From: Novosphingobium aquimarinum
Lineage (GTDB): Bacteria > Pseudomonadota > Alphaproteobacteria > Sphingomonadales > Sphingomonadaceae
Assembly: GCF_009746585.1 (NCBI RefSeq)
Contig: NZ_WRPO01000014.1
Span: 1-64,000, forward strand
DNA: 64,000 nt
Direction of reading: 5' to 3'
Shown here: positions 1 through 7,805 of the stretch, piece by piece
Layout of the letters: each line of letters begins with the position of its first letter
Position numbering within the stretch: the stretch's first letter is position 1
Notes under the pieces: model-generated
What the model was told of the DNA's origin: nothing
The model's database searches: none
What the model saw: only the letters and a program-made list of their open reading frames with translations
Program-made: the position numbers and the translations under genes

Positions 1-22
1 ATATATTATCTGGAGTGAAATC

Positions 23-97
23 ATGGAAAACCGAAGGAAACCTGCGCCTCCTGCCGCCACGCTCGACATAAACTGCGACTGCAAAGAATACGTGTAA
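23..97 (+). CDS. Very short ORF ending in palindrome, doubtful
   Basis: A 24-residue frame starts at ATG 23, with GGAG about eight bases upstream, and stops at TAA 95-97 inside the 38-bp palindrome. Because of the palindrome its last codons (GAA TAC GTG TAA) mirror the last codons of the gene on the other strand. I do not recognise the peptide. The first 25 bases are AT-rich compared with the rest. It may be chance, or the edge of an element that continues left of the window. Confidence 0.15.
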   Translation: MENRRKPAPPAATLDINCDCKEYV

Positions 98-123
98 TGT
101 TGAGCTCAACATTACACGTATTC
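86..123. repeat. Perfect 38-bp palindrome at the end of a truncated gene
   Basis: Bases 86-104 (GAATACGTGTAATGTTGAG) are the exact reverse complement of 105-123, with no spacer. The flanks do not continue the symmetry. The minus-strand helicase gene enters it and stops at the TAA it supplies (112-114). There is no T run, so it does not look like an ordinary terminator. It may be an element end, a recombination junction or an assembly fold-back. Confidence 0.85.
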
Positions 124-2673
124 CCTCGGCGTGATGTCGACGCGAACGTCGTTCCATTCCTCGGTCGGCAGGTCGGCCAGGCGGCGTTCCATCAGCGCCT
201 CGCCAGTCGAGACGATCTGGATGACAGCGGCATGGCCGGCTTCCAGGTCGCCGCTGATCGACCGGATCAGGGTCGGCGTCTTCATGCTGGTGAGCAGATG
301 GCCGAAGAAGCGCTGCTTGGCGCTCTCGAAGGCCGAGCGGGCGGCGGACTTGGCCTGCCGGTTCAGCGTGCCGGACGTGCCGGTGATGTTGGCGGCCTCC
401 ATCGCCGCATCCAGATTGTTATGGATGACGGCGAAGGCCCCGGCATAGGCGTCGTAGATGCGGGTCTGCTCAGGGCTGAGCGCGTGTTCGACCAGCTCGT
501 ATTCCACGCCGTCGAACGAGAGCGAACGGGCGGTGTAGAGGCCGAGAGCGCGCAGGTCGCGGGCCAGCACCTCCATCGCCGCGACGCCGCCGGCCTCGAT
601 CGCCTCGATGAACTCGGCCCTTGTCGAGAATGGAAAATCCTCGCCGCCCCACAAGCCCAGCCGCTGGGCGTAGGCGAGGTTGTGGACCGTGGTGGCGCCG
701 GTCGCGGAGACATAGACGACGCGGGCGTTCGGCAGCGCGTGCTGGAGGCGCAGGCCGGCGCGGCCCTGCTGCGAGGCGGCGACGTCGCCGCGTTCTCCCT
801 TGCCGCCACCGGCGTTCTGCATCGCGTGCGCCTCGTCGAAAATGAGGACTCCATCGAAGTCGGAGCCCAACCATTCGACGATCTGCCGGACGCGCGAAAC
901 CTTCTCGCCGCGGTCATCGGAGCGTAGCGTGGCATAGGTCGTAAACAGGAGGCCTTCCGGCAGCGTGATCGGCCGCCCCTGCGGGAAGCGCGACAGGGGC
1001 GTGACCAGCAGGCGTTCCATGCCGAGCGCCGACCAGTCGCGCTGCGCGTCCTCGATCAGCTTGTCGGACTTGCTGATCCACACCGCCTTGCGGCGGCCCT
1101 GGAGCCAGTTGTCGAGAATGATCGCCGCGGACTGACGGCCTTTGCCGACGCCGGTCCCGTCGCCGATCATGAAGCCGCGCCGAAAGCGAGCGGCGTTCTC
1201 CGCATCTTCGCGCGCAGCGGTGACGATGTCGAAGGTGGCGTCCACCGTCCACGACCCGGCGAGATGGTCCGCGTGCGCTTCGCCCGCATAGATCACGGTC
1301 TCAAGCTGGGCGTCCGACAGCAGCTCATGGATGTTGGGCGGCAGGCTTGGCCGATAGCTCGGCTTGGGCGGAGCGACCGAAGCCATTGCGGCCGACTGCA
1401 CCAGCCGGGTCGGATGGGCCTGGGCGCCGGCGATACGGATCGCCTGCAATCCGTATTCCTCGTAGATGCTCTCGGATAGACGGCCGTCTTCGCCGGCGAG
1501 CCAGTCCTGGGTCTCGTAAGCGAGCGGCAGGCCCTCCGGTTCGGCCATCGGCGCAGTCGTCGGGACGGCCTTGGCGGCGCGGTTGATATAGCCACGCACG
1601 CTGCGCGGGGTGGCAGGCGCGATGGCCGGGACCACGACGGAGGGATCGACGGCGAGCCGTTTCGGCGCCTGCTCGTCGATCCAGCCCAGCAGCGTTGCGA
1701 CATCCGGCGCGACGCCGGGCGCTGCCGGAAACACGGCGGGATCGTCGGCGGGCCGCTTGTCGATGACAGTCAAGCGCGTCTCGATGGTGGTGCCGTGTTT
1801 GGCATAGACGGAGCCGTCGATGACGGCGGAGAAGACGACGCGCCCGCGCGCCTGCAACCGGACGAAGGCGTCCCGCCAAGCCGGATTGTCAGGTGCGAAG
1901 CTGGCGCCGGTGATCGCCACGAGCCGGCCGCCGGGGGCCAGACGCGCCAGGGCCGAGGCGACATGGCGGTAAGCGGCGTCCGCCATGCGGCCCTCGACAT
2001 TGGCCATGACCGAGAAGGGCGGATTCATCAGCACGACGCTGGGCATCACGGCGGGATCGAGATGATCGTCGATCTGCGCCGCGTCGAAACGGGTGACGGA
2101 AATGGCCGGGAAGAGCAGCGACAGCAGATTGGCGCGGGTGTCGGCCAGCTCGTTGAGAACGAGCGCGCCGCCCGCGATCTCGGCGAGGATGGCGAGCAGG
2201 CCGGTGCCCGCCGACGGCTCGAGCACCCGGTCGGCCGGGGTGATGGCGGCGGCGTGGGCGGCGACCAGGCCGAGCGGGATCGGCGTCGAGAACTGCTGGA
2301 AGGTCTGGCTCTCCGCCGAACGCCGCGTATGCGTCGGCAGCAGGTTGGCGATTTTCGACAGCGCGGAAAGGCGGGCGGCCGGAGACCCGGCTTTGCGGAA
2401 AAGCGCACGTCCGTATTTACGGAGGAACAGGACGGTCGCCGCCTCGCAGGCGTCATAGGCCGTCTTCCAGTCCCAGGCGCCGGTGGCGTCCGACGCGCCG
2501 AAGGCGGTCTCCATCGCCGTACGCAGGGCGGCGGCGTCGACGCGCTCGCCGCGTTCGAGATGAGGCAGGAGCTGGTCGGCAGCCGCGAGGATGGCGGCGG
2601 CGGGTTCGGGATTGGAGCCGAGCGGAAGCGGCGCGGCGGCGGTCGCCGCCGCGGATGCGGAAATCATGGTCAT
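112..2673 (-). CDS. Strawberry-notch-type N6 methylase/helicase, C-terminally truncated
   Basis: This is an 853-residue protein of the large methylase/helicase type found on alphaproteobacterial islands and plasmids. Residues about 152-158 read EPSAGTG (SAM-binding motif I) and 217-220 read NPPF, the N6-adenine methylase catalytic motif. Near residue 505 is a P-loop-like GDGTGVGKG and near 610 a DEAH box (LIFDEAHAM), as in strawberry-notch superfamily 2 helicases. Family members I know usually run well past 1,300 residues; this one stops at a TAA inside the palindrome at 86-123, so the distal helicase part is missing. Whether it is still active is unknown. It lies downstream of a leader shared with the ParB-like and ardC genes. 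Start chosen at ATG 2673 (MTMISAS). Confidence 0.8.
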   Translation of the reverse strand: MTMISASAAATAAAPLPLGSNPEPAAAILAAADQLLPHLERGERVDAAALRTAMETAFGASDATGAWDWKTAYDACEAATVLFLRKYGRALFRKAGSPAARLSALSKIANLLPTHTRRSAESQTFQQFSTPIPLGLVAAHAAAITPADRVLEPSAGTGLLAILAEIAGGALVLNELADTRANLLSLLFPAISVTRFDAAQIDDHLDPAVMPSVVLMNPPFSVMANVEGRMADAAYRHVASALARLAPGGRLVAITGASFAPDNPAWRDAFVRLQARGRVVFSAVIDGSVYAKHGTTIETRLTVIDKRPADDPAVFPAAPGVAPDVATLLGWIDEQAPKRLAVDPSVVVPAIAPATPRSVRGYINRAAKAVPTTAPMAEPEGLPLAYETQDWLAGEDGRLSESIYEEYGLQAIRIAGAQAHPTRLVQSAAMASVAPPKPSYRPSLPPNIHELLSDAQLETVIYAGEAHADHLAGSWTVDATFDIVTAAREDAENAARFRRGFMIGDGTGVGKGRQSAAIILDNWLQGRRKAVWISKSDKLIEDAQRDWSALGMERLLVTPLSRFPQGRPITLPEGLLFTTYATLRSDDRGEKVSRVRQIVEWLGSDFDGVLIFDEAHAMQNAGGGKGERGDVAASQQGRAGLRLQHALPNARVVYVSATGATTVHNLAYAQRLGLWGGEDFPFSTRAEFIEAIEAGGVAAMEVLARDLRALGLYTARSLSFDGVEYELVEHALSPEQTRIYDAYAGAFAVIHNNLDAAMEAANITGTSGTLNRQAKSAARSAFESAKQRFFGHLLTSMKTPTLIRSISGDLEAGHAAVIQIVSTGEALMERRLADLPTEEWNDVRVDITPREYV

Positions 2674-2772
2674 GGTGGGAACCTCAAGGAGAGCGGAAAA
2701 AGGCGAGCCCGCGCGGCGCTCTCTCTCGACCGCACCGGCTCAAACCCGTCCCGGCGGCCCTCTCACTCTCAA
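2674..2772 (-). promoter_or_regulatory. Shared 5' leader, copy 1 (helicase gene)
   Basis: On the minus strand the region before the start carries the blocks GAGAGTGAGAGGGC, GACGGGTTTGAG and GGTCGAGAGAGAG in the same order as the leaders at 6284-6369 and 12939-13022. The outer stem seen in the other two copies is not intact here, so this is the most divergent copy. The protein starts differ, which argues for a conserved RNA or DNA element rather than duplicated coding sequence. Confidence 0.55.
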
Positions 2773-2785
2773 GGCGCCCGCACGG

Positions 2786-2820
2786 AAAAAGCGCCCGACC
2801 GTGAGGTGGGGCGCTTTTCG
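2786..2820 (-). terminator. Rho-independent terminator after small-gene operon
   Basis: On the minus strand GCGCCC (2814-2809) pairs with GGGCGC (2796-2791) and is followed by five T residues (2790-2786). It sits just after the stop of the gene ending at 2827 and before the leader of the helicase gene, so it separates the two transcription units. Confidence 0.75.
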
Positions 2821-2826
2821 AGGGGA

Positions 2827-3123
2827 TCAGCGCCAGAGCCCATCCGCGATCTCGGAGGCGACGAGCGTGCGGGCCTTGCGGATCAGATCATCGCCGCAGG
2901 TATCGACATGGCCGAAGAACCGCGCGCGAGCGCCGTTCACGGTCCAGTCGGCATAGGCGCAATATTCCCGAGCATCGGATCGAAACGCCCGCATGTCGCC
3001 GGCCCAGTGAGGCTTGGGCTCGACGACGACGGTGAGGCCGCCTCTGGTCTCCGGCCAGGGCAGAGACCGCTCATGCGGCGGATGCTGGCGATCCGCCGCG
3101 AAGATGGCGTCGATGTCGGTCAT
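2827..3123 (-). CDS. Hypothetical protein, third gene of a coupled trio
   Basis: A 98-residue soluble protein starting MTDIDAIFAADRQ, with no signal peptide or membrane segment. It contains a Trp-rich middle and the segment FGHVDTCGDDLIRKA. I do not recognise a named family. Its ATG (3123) overlaps the TGA of the upstream gene by four bases, so it is probably translationally coupled. It is followed by a terminator at 2786-2820. Proteins of this kind sit among ParB, ArdC and helicase genes on alphaproteobacterial islands; their function is unknown. Confidence 0.6.
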   Translation of the reverse strand: MTDIDAIFAADRQHPPHERSLPWPETRGGLTVVVEPKPHWAGDMRAFRSDAREYCAYADWTVNGARARFFGHVDTCGDDLIRKARTLVASEIADGLWR

Positions 3124-3383
3124 GGCGCCTCTCCCGTCTCGGGCCGCACGAAGCCTTCGGGATCGTCGGGATCGGGCGGCAGATAGGCGTCGTAGGGATT
3201 GCCGTCGGCGAGATGGCCGAAGGGCGTGAAGATGTAGTCGTCGTTGTCCCGCCCCACGGCGCAGATGACGTAGCGCGGGCTGCCTGTCACCGCGTCGAGG
3301 CACTCCATGAGGGCGAGATTGCCGTCGCCCGCCGCGCGCAGCAGGGTCTGGAAATTGCTCCGGGCATGGGAGGGGATGCTCAT
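3120..3383 (-). CDS. DUF6117-like small protein
   Basis: An 87-residue protein starting MSIPSHARSNFQTLLRA and containing GDGNLALMEC, RYVICAVGR and FTPFGHLADGNPYDAYLPP. From memory this matches the DUF6117 type of short island proteins, whose function is unknown. It overlaps both neighbours by four bases (ATGA at 3380-3383 and 3120-3123), so the three genes form a tightly coupled unit. No catalytic motif is visible. Confidence 0.65.
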   Translation of the reverse strand: MSIPSHARSNFQTLLRAAGDGNLALMECLDAVTGSPRYVICAVGRDNDDYIFTPFGHLADGNPYDAYLPPDPDDPEGFVRPETGEAP

Positions 3384-3796
3384 AGCGGACCTCCCTCGTC
3401 GGAGAGGGTCTGGGCAAGCCAGCCATCGGTGTAGATCCAGTCCACGGTCTCGCCGGTGGCGAGGTCGAGGACATGGGCGCCGCCGCCGAACCCGTCGAGA
3501 CGCGGCCGCGAGCAGGTGTTGGCGTATTGGAAGCCCCATCTGCCGGTGAGGCCGAACTCGGCGGCGCAATGCTTCACGAACTGGATGAGGCGCTCGGGAT
3601 CGCCGGTCACGTCGTCGCGCATCCAGAGTTCGGTGCCGCCGTATTGCGGCTCGATCGACAGAAGGAAGCCCTCGGAGGGTGGTTCCTCCGACGCGCCTTC
3701 CGCGGACAGCGTGTTGTAGAGGTCGAGCGCGCGGGCGGCGTTCTCGGGCGTGCCGACGTCGAGCAGGCACGAGAAATGGGTGAAATAGTTGGCCAT
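3380..3796 (-). CDS. Hypothetical island protein, first gene of the trio
   Basis: A 138-residue acidic soluble protein starting MANYFTHFSCLLDVGTPENA. It carries the motifs ELWMRDD, FVKHCAAEFGLTGRWGF and DWIYTDGWLAQ. I know similar orphan proteins from alphaproteobacterial islands but no function. The start at 3796 is preceded on the minus strand by AGGAG. The gene begins after a hairpin at 3811-3840 and leads a run of three genes joined by four-base overlaps. Confidence 0.6.
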   Translation of the reverse strand: MANYFTHFSCLLDVGTPENAARALDLYNTLSAEGASEEPPSEGFLLSIEPQYGGTELWMRDDVTGDPERLIQFVKHCAAEFGLTGRWGFQYANTCSRPRLDGFGGGAHVLDLATGETVDWIYTDGWLAQTLSDEGGPL

Positions 3797-3810
3797 GACA
3801 GGCTCCTGAA

Positions 3811-3840
3811 ACGAGAAAGCCCGGCGCGATGGCCGGGCTC
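3811..3840 (-). terminator. Hairpin with T-rich tail between small genes
   Basis: AGCCCGGC (minus strand, 3839-3832) pairs with GCCGGGCT (3825-3818) and is followed by TTCTCGTTT. It lies between the stop of the 73-residue gene at 3863 and the start of the next at 3796. It fits a terminator or partial attenuator. Confidence 0.55.
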
Positions 3841-3862
3841 GGTTGAGGGATGATCGAAGGGG

Positions 3863-4084
3863 TCAGTAGCCGAACCGCCAGGATGGCCAGGGCTGGCCAT
3901 CGTCGGCGGCGGCGACGGCTTCCGGCAGATAGCCGGCCTCGCCTTCGACCAAGGTTGGATCGCGCACCGGCGTTTCGTCGATGACGGTGACGCAAACGAC
4001 GAGACCGTCTTCGACTTCGACGTGGACGGGCACGAGATACTGAAAGACGACGCGGCGCGTGGCGGACGGGTCGGGTTCAATCAT
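3863..4084 (-). CDS. Hypothetical 73-residue protein downstream of the ParB-like gene
   Basis: A small acidic protein starting MIEPDPSATRRVVFQYLVPV and ending PWPSWRFGY. No domain is recognised and there is no signal peptide or membrane segment. The ATG at 4084 has a good ribosome site (AAGGAG) on the minus strand. It lies 60 bases after the stop of the ParB-like gene and before a hairpin, so it is probably the last gene of that unit. Codon use and base composition match its neighbours. Confidence 0.55.
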   Translation of the reverse strand: MIEPDPSATRRVVFQYLVPVHVEVEDGLVVCVTVIDETPVRDPTLVEGEAGYLPEAVAAADDGQPWPSWRFGY

Positions 4085-4144
4085 GGAAGGTCTCCTTACG
4101 AAGATGCGGGGAAGCGACCTCTCGCCGCTCCCCCGCCGTGAGGG

Positions 4145-6283
4145 TCATTCGGCCGCGATCGTCAGGGCGTCCTCGTCCTCGATCTCTTCGGCATCCTCGT
4201 CGCCGTCCTCGCTGAGGAAGGCCGGCAAGGCGGCCTCGTCGTCGGCGTCGGCCTCCGCGCCCGGTTCGATGGTCTCCCCGTCATGGGGATCGATCAGGCG
4301 CAGCGGCTCGGGCAGCCAGGCGGTGTCGGCCAGCAGGCGCTCGGCCTCCTTGGCCATGTCGCCCTTCTTCAGATGGTCGATGAGCTGGGCGGCCCGTTCG
4401 CCGGCGCCCTCCCGGACGGCTTCGAGGATGCGGGGCTTGGTGACGCGGCCGAGATAGTTGCCGACCGTCGGCCGCCAGCCCGCCGCCACCATGTCGAGGC
4501 CAGTGGCGCGCGCCAGCCGGTCGGCCTGGGCGAGGCGGACATCCAGCCCATGCTGGCTGACGCCCGATCCGTAGGGGTTCGGCCGCTCGAACAGCGCGTT
4601 CACGCCGAAGCTGACGCAATGGGCGAGCAGATCGAGGCGCGTGCCCGGATCGAGATCGGTGAGCCAGTCCCACAGCGCCTGGTCGTCGGCGGGAACGTGA
4701 TCGCCCCAGCGCCCGTGCCGCTCGGCGATCTCGTGCGCCGCGCCGCTGTCCTTCAGCTCCTCCGGTTGGGCGGAGAAGAAGACGTGGCGGACGCTGGCCT
4801 CGAGGCAGCCCGTCGGCGCGGGTCGCCGGAAGGTATCGCTGACCAGCTTGTGCAGCAGCATGGTCATGGCGACGTCGGGATGCTCGGCGAGCGCGTTGCG
4901 CAGCGCCAGCGTTCGATGCGCGGTCAGCTCGATGACGAGGCGCTCGGGCAGCGGCTTGATGCCGTCCTCCTCGTCGTCTTCCGGCTCCGCGGTCTGGCCG
5001 CCGACGGTGACGACGGCGCGCTGAACGGCGGGCGTGGCCGAATGGCCGGTGTCGCCGTCCGCCTCCGTCGTATCGTCTCCTTCGGGATCGACCGGGCGCT
5101 CGTCCTCGGGGCGGACATAGCCACGGTCCACCGACAGCGAGCCGTCGGCGTCGAGGCTGACGAAGACGCCGGCGATGGCGATGTCGGCCGGATCGTAGAT
5201 CGCCGGGCGCTGCTCGAAGGCGTCGAGCGCCTGCTCGATCTCTCCGAGACGCGCGTCGATCTCGTCGGGCAGCTCGTCGGCTTCGGCATATTCGGCCTCG
5301 AGCCGGTCATACTCGTCACGCAGCGCCTCGCGAGTGGCGCGCTCCTCGTCGGTCAGGTCGACCGCCGTTCCGACAAGCTCCCGAAGCCCGTGCTCGTGGC
5401 CGTAGGGAAAGCTCAGGGCGGCCTCGACCCACTTCCAGCCTTCGCCCGCGATCTCGTCGGCGGCGGTCTTGAGCTTCTCGGCCACCAGGCGGTCGAGCAG
5501 AGCCGGGTCTTGCAGCCAGCCGCCGTCGTCGGACTGGAAGAGGTCGCGCAACACGATGCCGCCGGCCGCTTCATAGGCTTCGACGCCCACGAAGACGGCC
5601 CGCCTGTCGGAAGCCCGCACCGTGGTCTCGGTCAGCATCCGGCGGATGTGATAGGGCTCTTTCTGCCAGCCATCCTTGATCGCGTCCCAGACCTGCTCCT
5701 GGCGTGCATGGTCGGAACTGACGGTGAAGGCCATGAGCTGCTCGAGCGTCATGCCGTCGTCGGCGTAGATCTCGAGCAATACCGGCGAGACGGAAGCGAG
5801 GCGCAGGCGCTGCTTCACGATATTGACGCCGACGAAGAAGGCGGCGGCGATGGCTTCCTCGGTCATGCCCTTCTCGCGCATGGCCTGGAAGGCGCGGAAC
5901 TGATCGAGCGGATGCAGCGGCGCGCGTTCGATGTTCTCGACCAGCGAGACCTCATCGACCAGGATGCCGCTGTTGGCGTCGCCGACGACGCAGGGCACGG
6001 GCGCGGTCTTGGCCAGACGCTTCTGCTTCACCAGCAATTCGAGCGCGCGATAGCGGCGGCCGCCGGCGGGCACCTCGAAGATCCCGGTCTCGGCGCCATC
6101 GGCGTCGAGGACGGGACGGACATGCAGGCTCTGGATCAGGCCGCGCCGGGCGATGGACTGGGCCAGCTCCTCGATCGAGACGCCGGCCTTGACGCGCCGG
6201 ACGTTGGACTGGCTCAGCACCAGCTTGTTGAAGGGGATGTCGCGCGCCGACGACAGGGTGATCTTCTGAATGGCAGTCGCCAT
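4145..6283 (-). CDS. ParB-like nuclease-domain protein, island-borne
   Basis: A 712-residue protein of the large ParB/RepB/Spo0J type carried by ICEs and plasmids. The N-terminal ParB domain shows NVRRVKAG, IARRGLIQSLHVRPVL, the box AGGRRYRALEL and VENIERAPLHPLDQFRAF, followed by a helix-turn-helix-like part (EEAIAAAFFVGVNIVKQRL). The middle is rich in Glu and Asp with coiled-coil-like stretches, and the tail is very acidic. The start at ATG 6283 (MATAIQKITL) is chosen over upstream starts because GGAG lies just before it and the conserved leader ends there. No parA partner is present nearby, so a role in plasmid-like maintenance or transfer regulation is inference. Confidence 0.75.
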   Translation of the reverse strand: MATAIQKITLSSARDIPFNKLVLSQSNVRRVKAGVSIEELAQSIARRGLIQSLHVRPVLDADGAETGIFEVPAGGRRYRALELLVKQKRLAKTAPVPCVVGDANSGILVDEVSLVENIERAPLHPLDQFRAFQAMREKGMTEEAIAAAFFVGVNIVKQRLRLASVSPVLLEIYADDGMTLEQLMAFTVSSDHARQEQVWDAIKDGWQKEPYHIRRMLTETTVRASDRRAVFVGVEAYEAAGGIVLRDLFQSDDGGWLQDPALLDRLVAEKLKTAADEIAGEGWKWVEAALSFPYGHEHGLRELVGTAVDLTDEERATREALRDEYDRLEAEYAEADELPDEIDARLGEIEQALDAFEQRPAIYDPADIAIAGVFVSLDADGSLSVDRGYVRPEDERPVDPEGDDTTEADGDTGHSATPAVQRAVVTVGGQTAEPEDDEEDGIKPLPERLVIELTAHRTLALRNALAEHPDVAMTMLLHKLVSDTFRRPAPTGCLEASVRHVFFSAQPEELKDSGAAHEIAERHGRWGDHVPADDQALWDWLTDLDPGTRLDLLAHCVSFGVNALFERPNPYGSGVSQHGLDVRLAQADRLARATGLDMVAAGWRPTVGNYLGRVTKPRILEAVREGAGERAAQLIDHLKKGDMAKEAERLLADTAWLPEPLRLIDPHDGETIEPGAEADADDEAALPAFLSEDGDEDAEEIEDEDALTIAAE

Positions 6284-6369
6284 GATCGTTACTCCGCGAC
6301 GGGCGGCCGAGAGCCTCTCTCTCGACCTCCGACCCGTCACGAAGCGAAGCGCAGCCCTCTCACTCTCAG
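6284..6369 (-). promoter_or_regulatory. Shared 5' leader, copy 2 (ParB-like gene)
   Basis: On the minus strand GAGAGTGAGAGGGC is followed by GTGACGGGTCGGAGG, then a hairpin CGAGAG-AGAGG-CTCTCG (6324-6308), then GCCCGTC (6304-6298), which can pair with GACGGGT (6338-6332). Copy 3 before ardC has the same outer stem and an identical AGAGG loop although the stem bases differ, which is compensatory change. The element ends in GCGGAG just before the ATG, so it could hide or expose the ribosome site. Confidence 0.6.
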
Positions 6370-6443
6370 GAGGGCCGCGCCGGGCGGGCGGAAAAGCGTG
6401 AAGCCGGAAGCCCGCCTCTCCGCCTTTCCGGTTTTCAGGATCA

Positions 6444-7391
6444 TCACACGCCGCACAGGCCCTCGCACTCGTTGGGCCAGAGATCGAGCTGGCCGCGATC
6501 GGCATCGGTCGACAGGTCGACCTGGTCGAGCGGCACCGCGGAACGGTGGAGATAGACGTCACCACGAATCCCCCGGAATCCGGTGCGAATGGCGGCGTCG
6601 ACCGATACGGCGTCGGCCCAAGCCTCGGGATCGTGGTCGCGCATCCGCCGCCAATGATCGTCGGAATGGAACGGGCAACCGATGCAGGCGCTCTTGGGTG
6701 GCAGGGGGTAGTCGTGCCGATCCAGCCAGCGCAGGCAATCCAGACGGGTCATGCCTTGCTCGATGAGCGGCCAGCGGTTGATCTGCCACGGCTCGAACGA
6801 AGGCTTCATGCGTAGCACCTCGTCGAGCGAGATCCCGATCCACTGTTCGGCGATGGGCGCCTTTGGCGAGCGCCGGCCGGCGATGCCGAGCAGCTCGCGG
6901 ACCTTCCGGCGGATTGGCGCGATCTTGTAGTCGCCGGTGCATTGGCGGCGGATCATGCCGACTCCGACCCGTTCGGTCGGCACGATGCGGGAGCCGATGG
7001 TGACGAGATCACCGTTCTCGTCCTCGTCATAGACGGGCAGCTCCGCGCCTGCCGGCGTCACGGTGCGGGTGAAGGCCGGGATCGAGGCCCATCGCTCGCC
7101 GCGCGCGCCGGCAAGAAGGTCGGCGCGCAGGTCTCCGGCCGAGACGATATGGACGGGGAAGGGCAGGACGTTGGGCGATCGCAGCCAGGCGAGATGCTCA
7201 TAGACGGCCCTCGGCTCCCAGCCGGTATCGGCGAAGATCGCGCAATCCGGCATGGGGCCGATCTCGCCAAGCGCGGCCATCAGGGCGAGCGTGGTGGACT
7301 GGACGCCGGCGCCCAGGCTGAGAACACGCAGGCGGATGGACGCCTGCTGTTCGGGGGATGGCGCTAGTGCGGGGAAGACGGGGGCGTTCAT
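6444..7391 (-). CDS. PP-loop ATPase, PAPS-reductase-like, of unknown role
   Basis: A 315-residue soluble protein. The N-terminus carries a PP-loop-type nucleotide site (SLGAGVQSTTLAL), then FADTGWEP. The middle has RRQCTGDYKIAPIR and the distal part CIGCPFHSDDHW, with a last Cys pair near the C-terminus (NECEGLCGV). The Cys residues could bind metal or an iron-sulfur cluster. This architecture is the one often annotated as phosphoadenosine phosphosulfate reductase on phages and islands, but nothing here shows sulfate assimilation. Its ATG (7391) overlaps the TGA of ardC, so it was coupled to ardC before the RIT insertion. A GTG at 7394 is an alternative start. A role in nucleic-acid modification is inference only. 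Confidence 0.7.
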   Translation of the reverse strand: MNAPVFPALAPSPEQQASIRLRVLSLGAGVQSTTLALMAALGEIGPMPDCAIFADTGWEPRAVYEHLAWLRSPNVLPFPVHIVSAGDLRADLLAGARGERWASIPAFTRTVTPAGAELPVYDEDENGDLVTIGSRIVPTERVGVGMIRRQCTGDYKIAPIRRKVRELLGIAGRRSPKAPIAEQWIGISLDEVLRMKPSFEPWQINRWPLIEQGMTRLDCLRWLDRHDYPLPPKSACIGCPFHSDDHWRRMRDHDPEAWADAVSVDAAIRTGFRGIRGDVYLHRSAVPLDQVDLSTDADRGQLDLWPNECEGLCGV

Positions 7392-7693
7392 CACGCCGCC
7401 TCCCGTTCGTCGTCGGCCATGCCGATGTCGGCGTCCGGCAGGAAGCTAAGCAGCCAGTCGGCTGCCTTGCTGGCCTGGGACGCGGCGCGCACGATGGCGC
7501 GATTGTCCTCGCGCAGCACTTCGAGCCAGGAGCCGATGTAGTCGGCATGGCGAACGGTGGGCGTGATGCCGAGCGAGGCGCAGCAGAAAGCGGCGTTGAT
7601 CTCCGCGACCAGCTCCTCGAAGGCGTATTTCTTCGAGCCGAAGCCGCCGGTGAGGTCACGGCCGAGCCGGGAGGCATGGCCGGTCGCGTGGCC
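7391..7693 (-). pseudogene. ardC: ardC-like gene, 3' fragment (split by RIT element)
   Basis: The minus strand reads G-H-A-T-G-H-A-S-R-L-G-R-D from the junction at 7693, through FGSKKYAFEELVAE and the catalytic-domain tail DYIGSWLEVL, to a stop at 7391. This is the C-terminal 100 residues of an ArdC-type antirestriction protein with a zincin-like metallopeptidase domain. It joins exactly in frame to the 5' fragment ending at 12291: together they would give HELGHATGHASR and about 317 residues, a normal family length. It has no start of its own. Confidence 0.85.
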
Positions 7694-7694
7694 G

Positions 7695-7714
7695 TTATGC
7701 CGATATCGGCATAA
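7695..7714. repeat. 20-bp perfect palindrome at the left RIT end
   Basis: TTATGCCGAT followed by ATCGGCATAA, outside the 37-bp inverted repeat, at the left end only. It contains the same GGCATAA core as the other terminal boxes, so it is probably a recombinase binding site. Confidence 0.75.
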
Positions 7715-7717
7715 TTC

Positions 7718-7754
7718 GCATAATGCCGTAACCCGGATTATGCCGCATGGCGTC
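7718..7754. repeat. Left terminal inverted repeat of RIT element
   Basis: A 37-base sequence starting GCATAATGCCGTAACCCGG, exact inverted copy of 12252-12288. It is internally palindrome-like (CATAATGCC ... GGATTATGCC) and gives two recombinase-type half sites. Confidence 0.9.
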
Positions 7755-7805
7755 TGCTGGGCGCCGTCTTCCCCTGTACATCAGCCATGCGGCAGTTCGG
7801 CATAA

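Noticed and set aside
1795..3186. A long plus-strand frame of 463 residues opposite the helicase gene
   Set aside because: It is low-complexity (Arg, Gly, Asp rich) and opposite recognisable methylase/helicase motifs. High GC makes such shadow frames common here.
4283..6766. An 827-residue plus-strand frame opposite the ParB-like gene
   Set aside because: No domain is visible, and the opposite strand holds clear ParB motifs. It is a shadow of GC-rich codon use.
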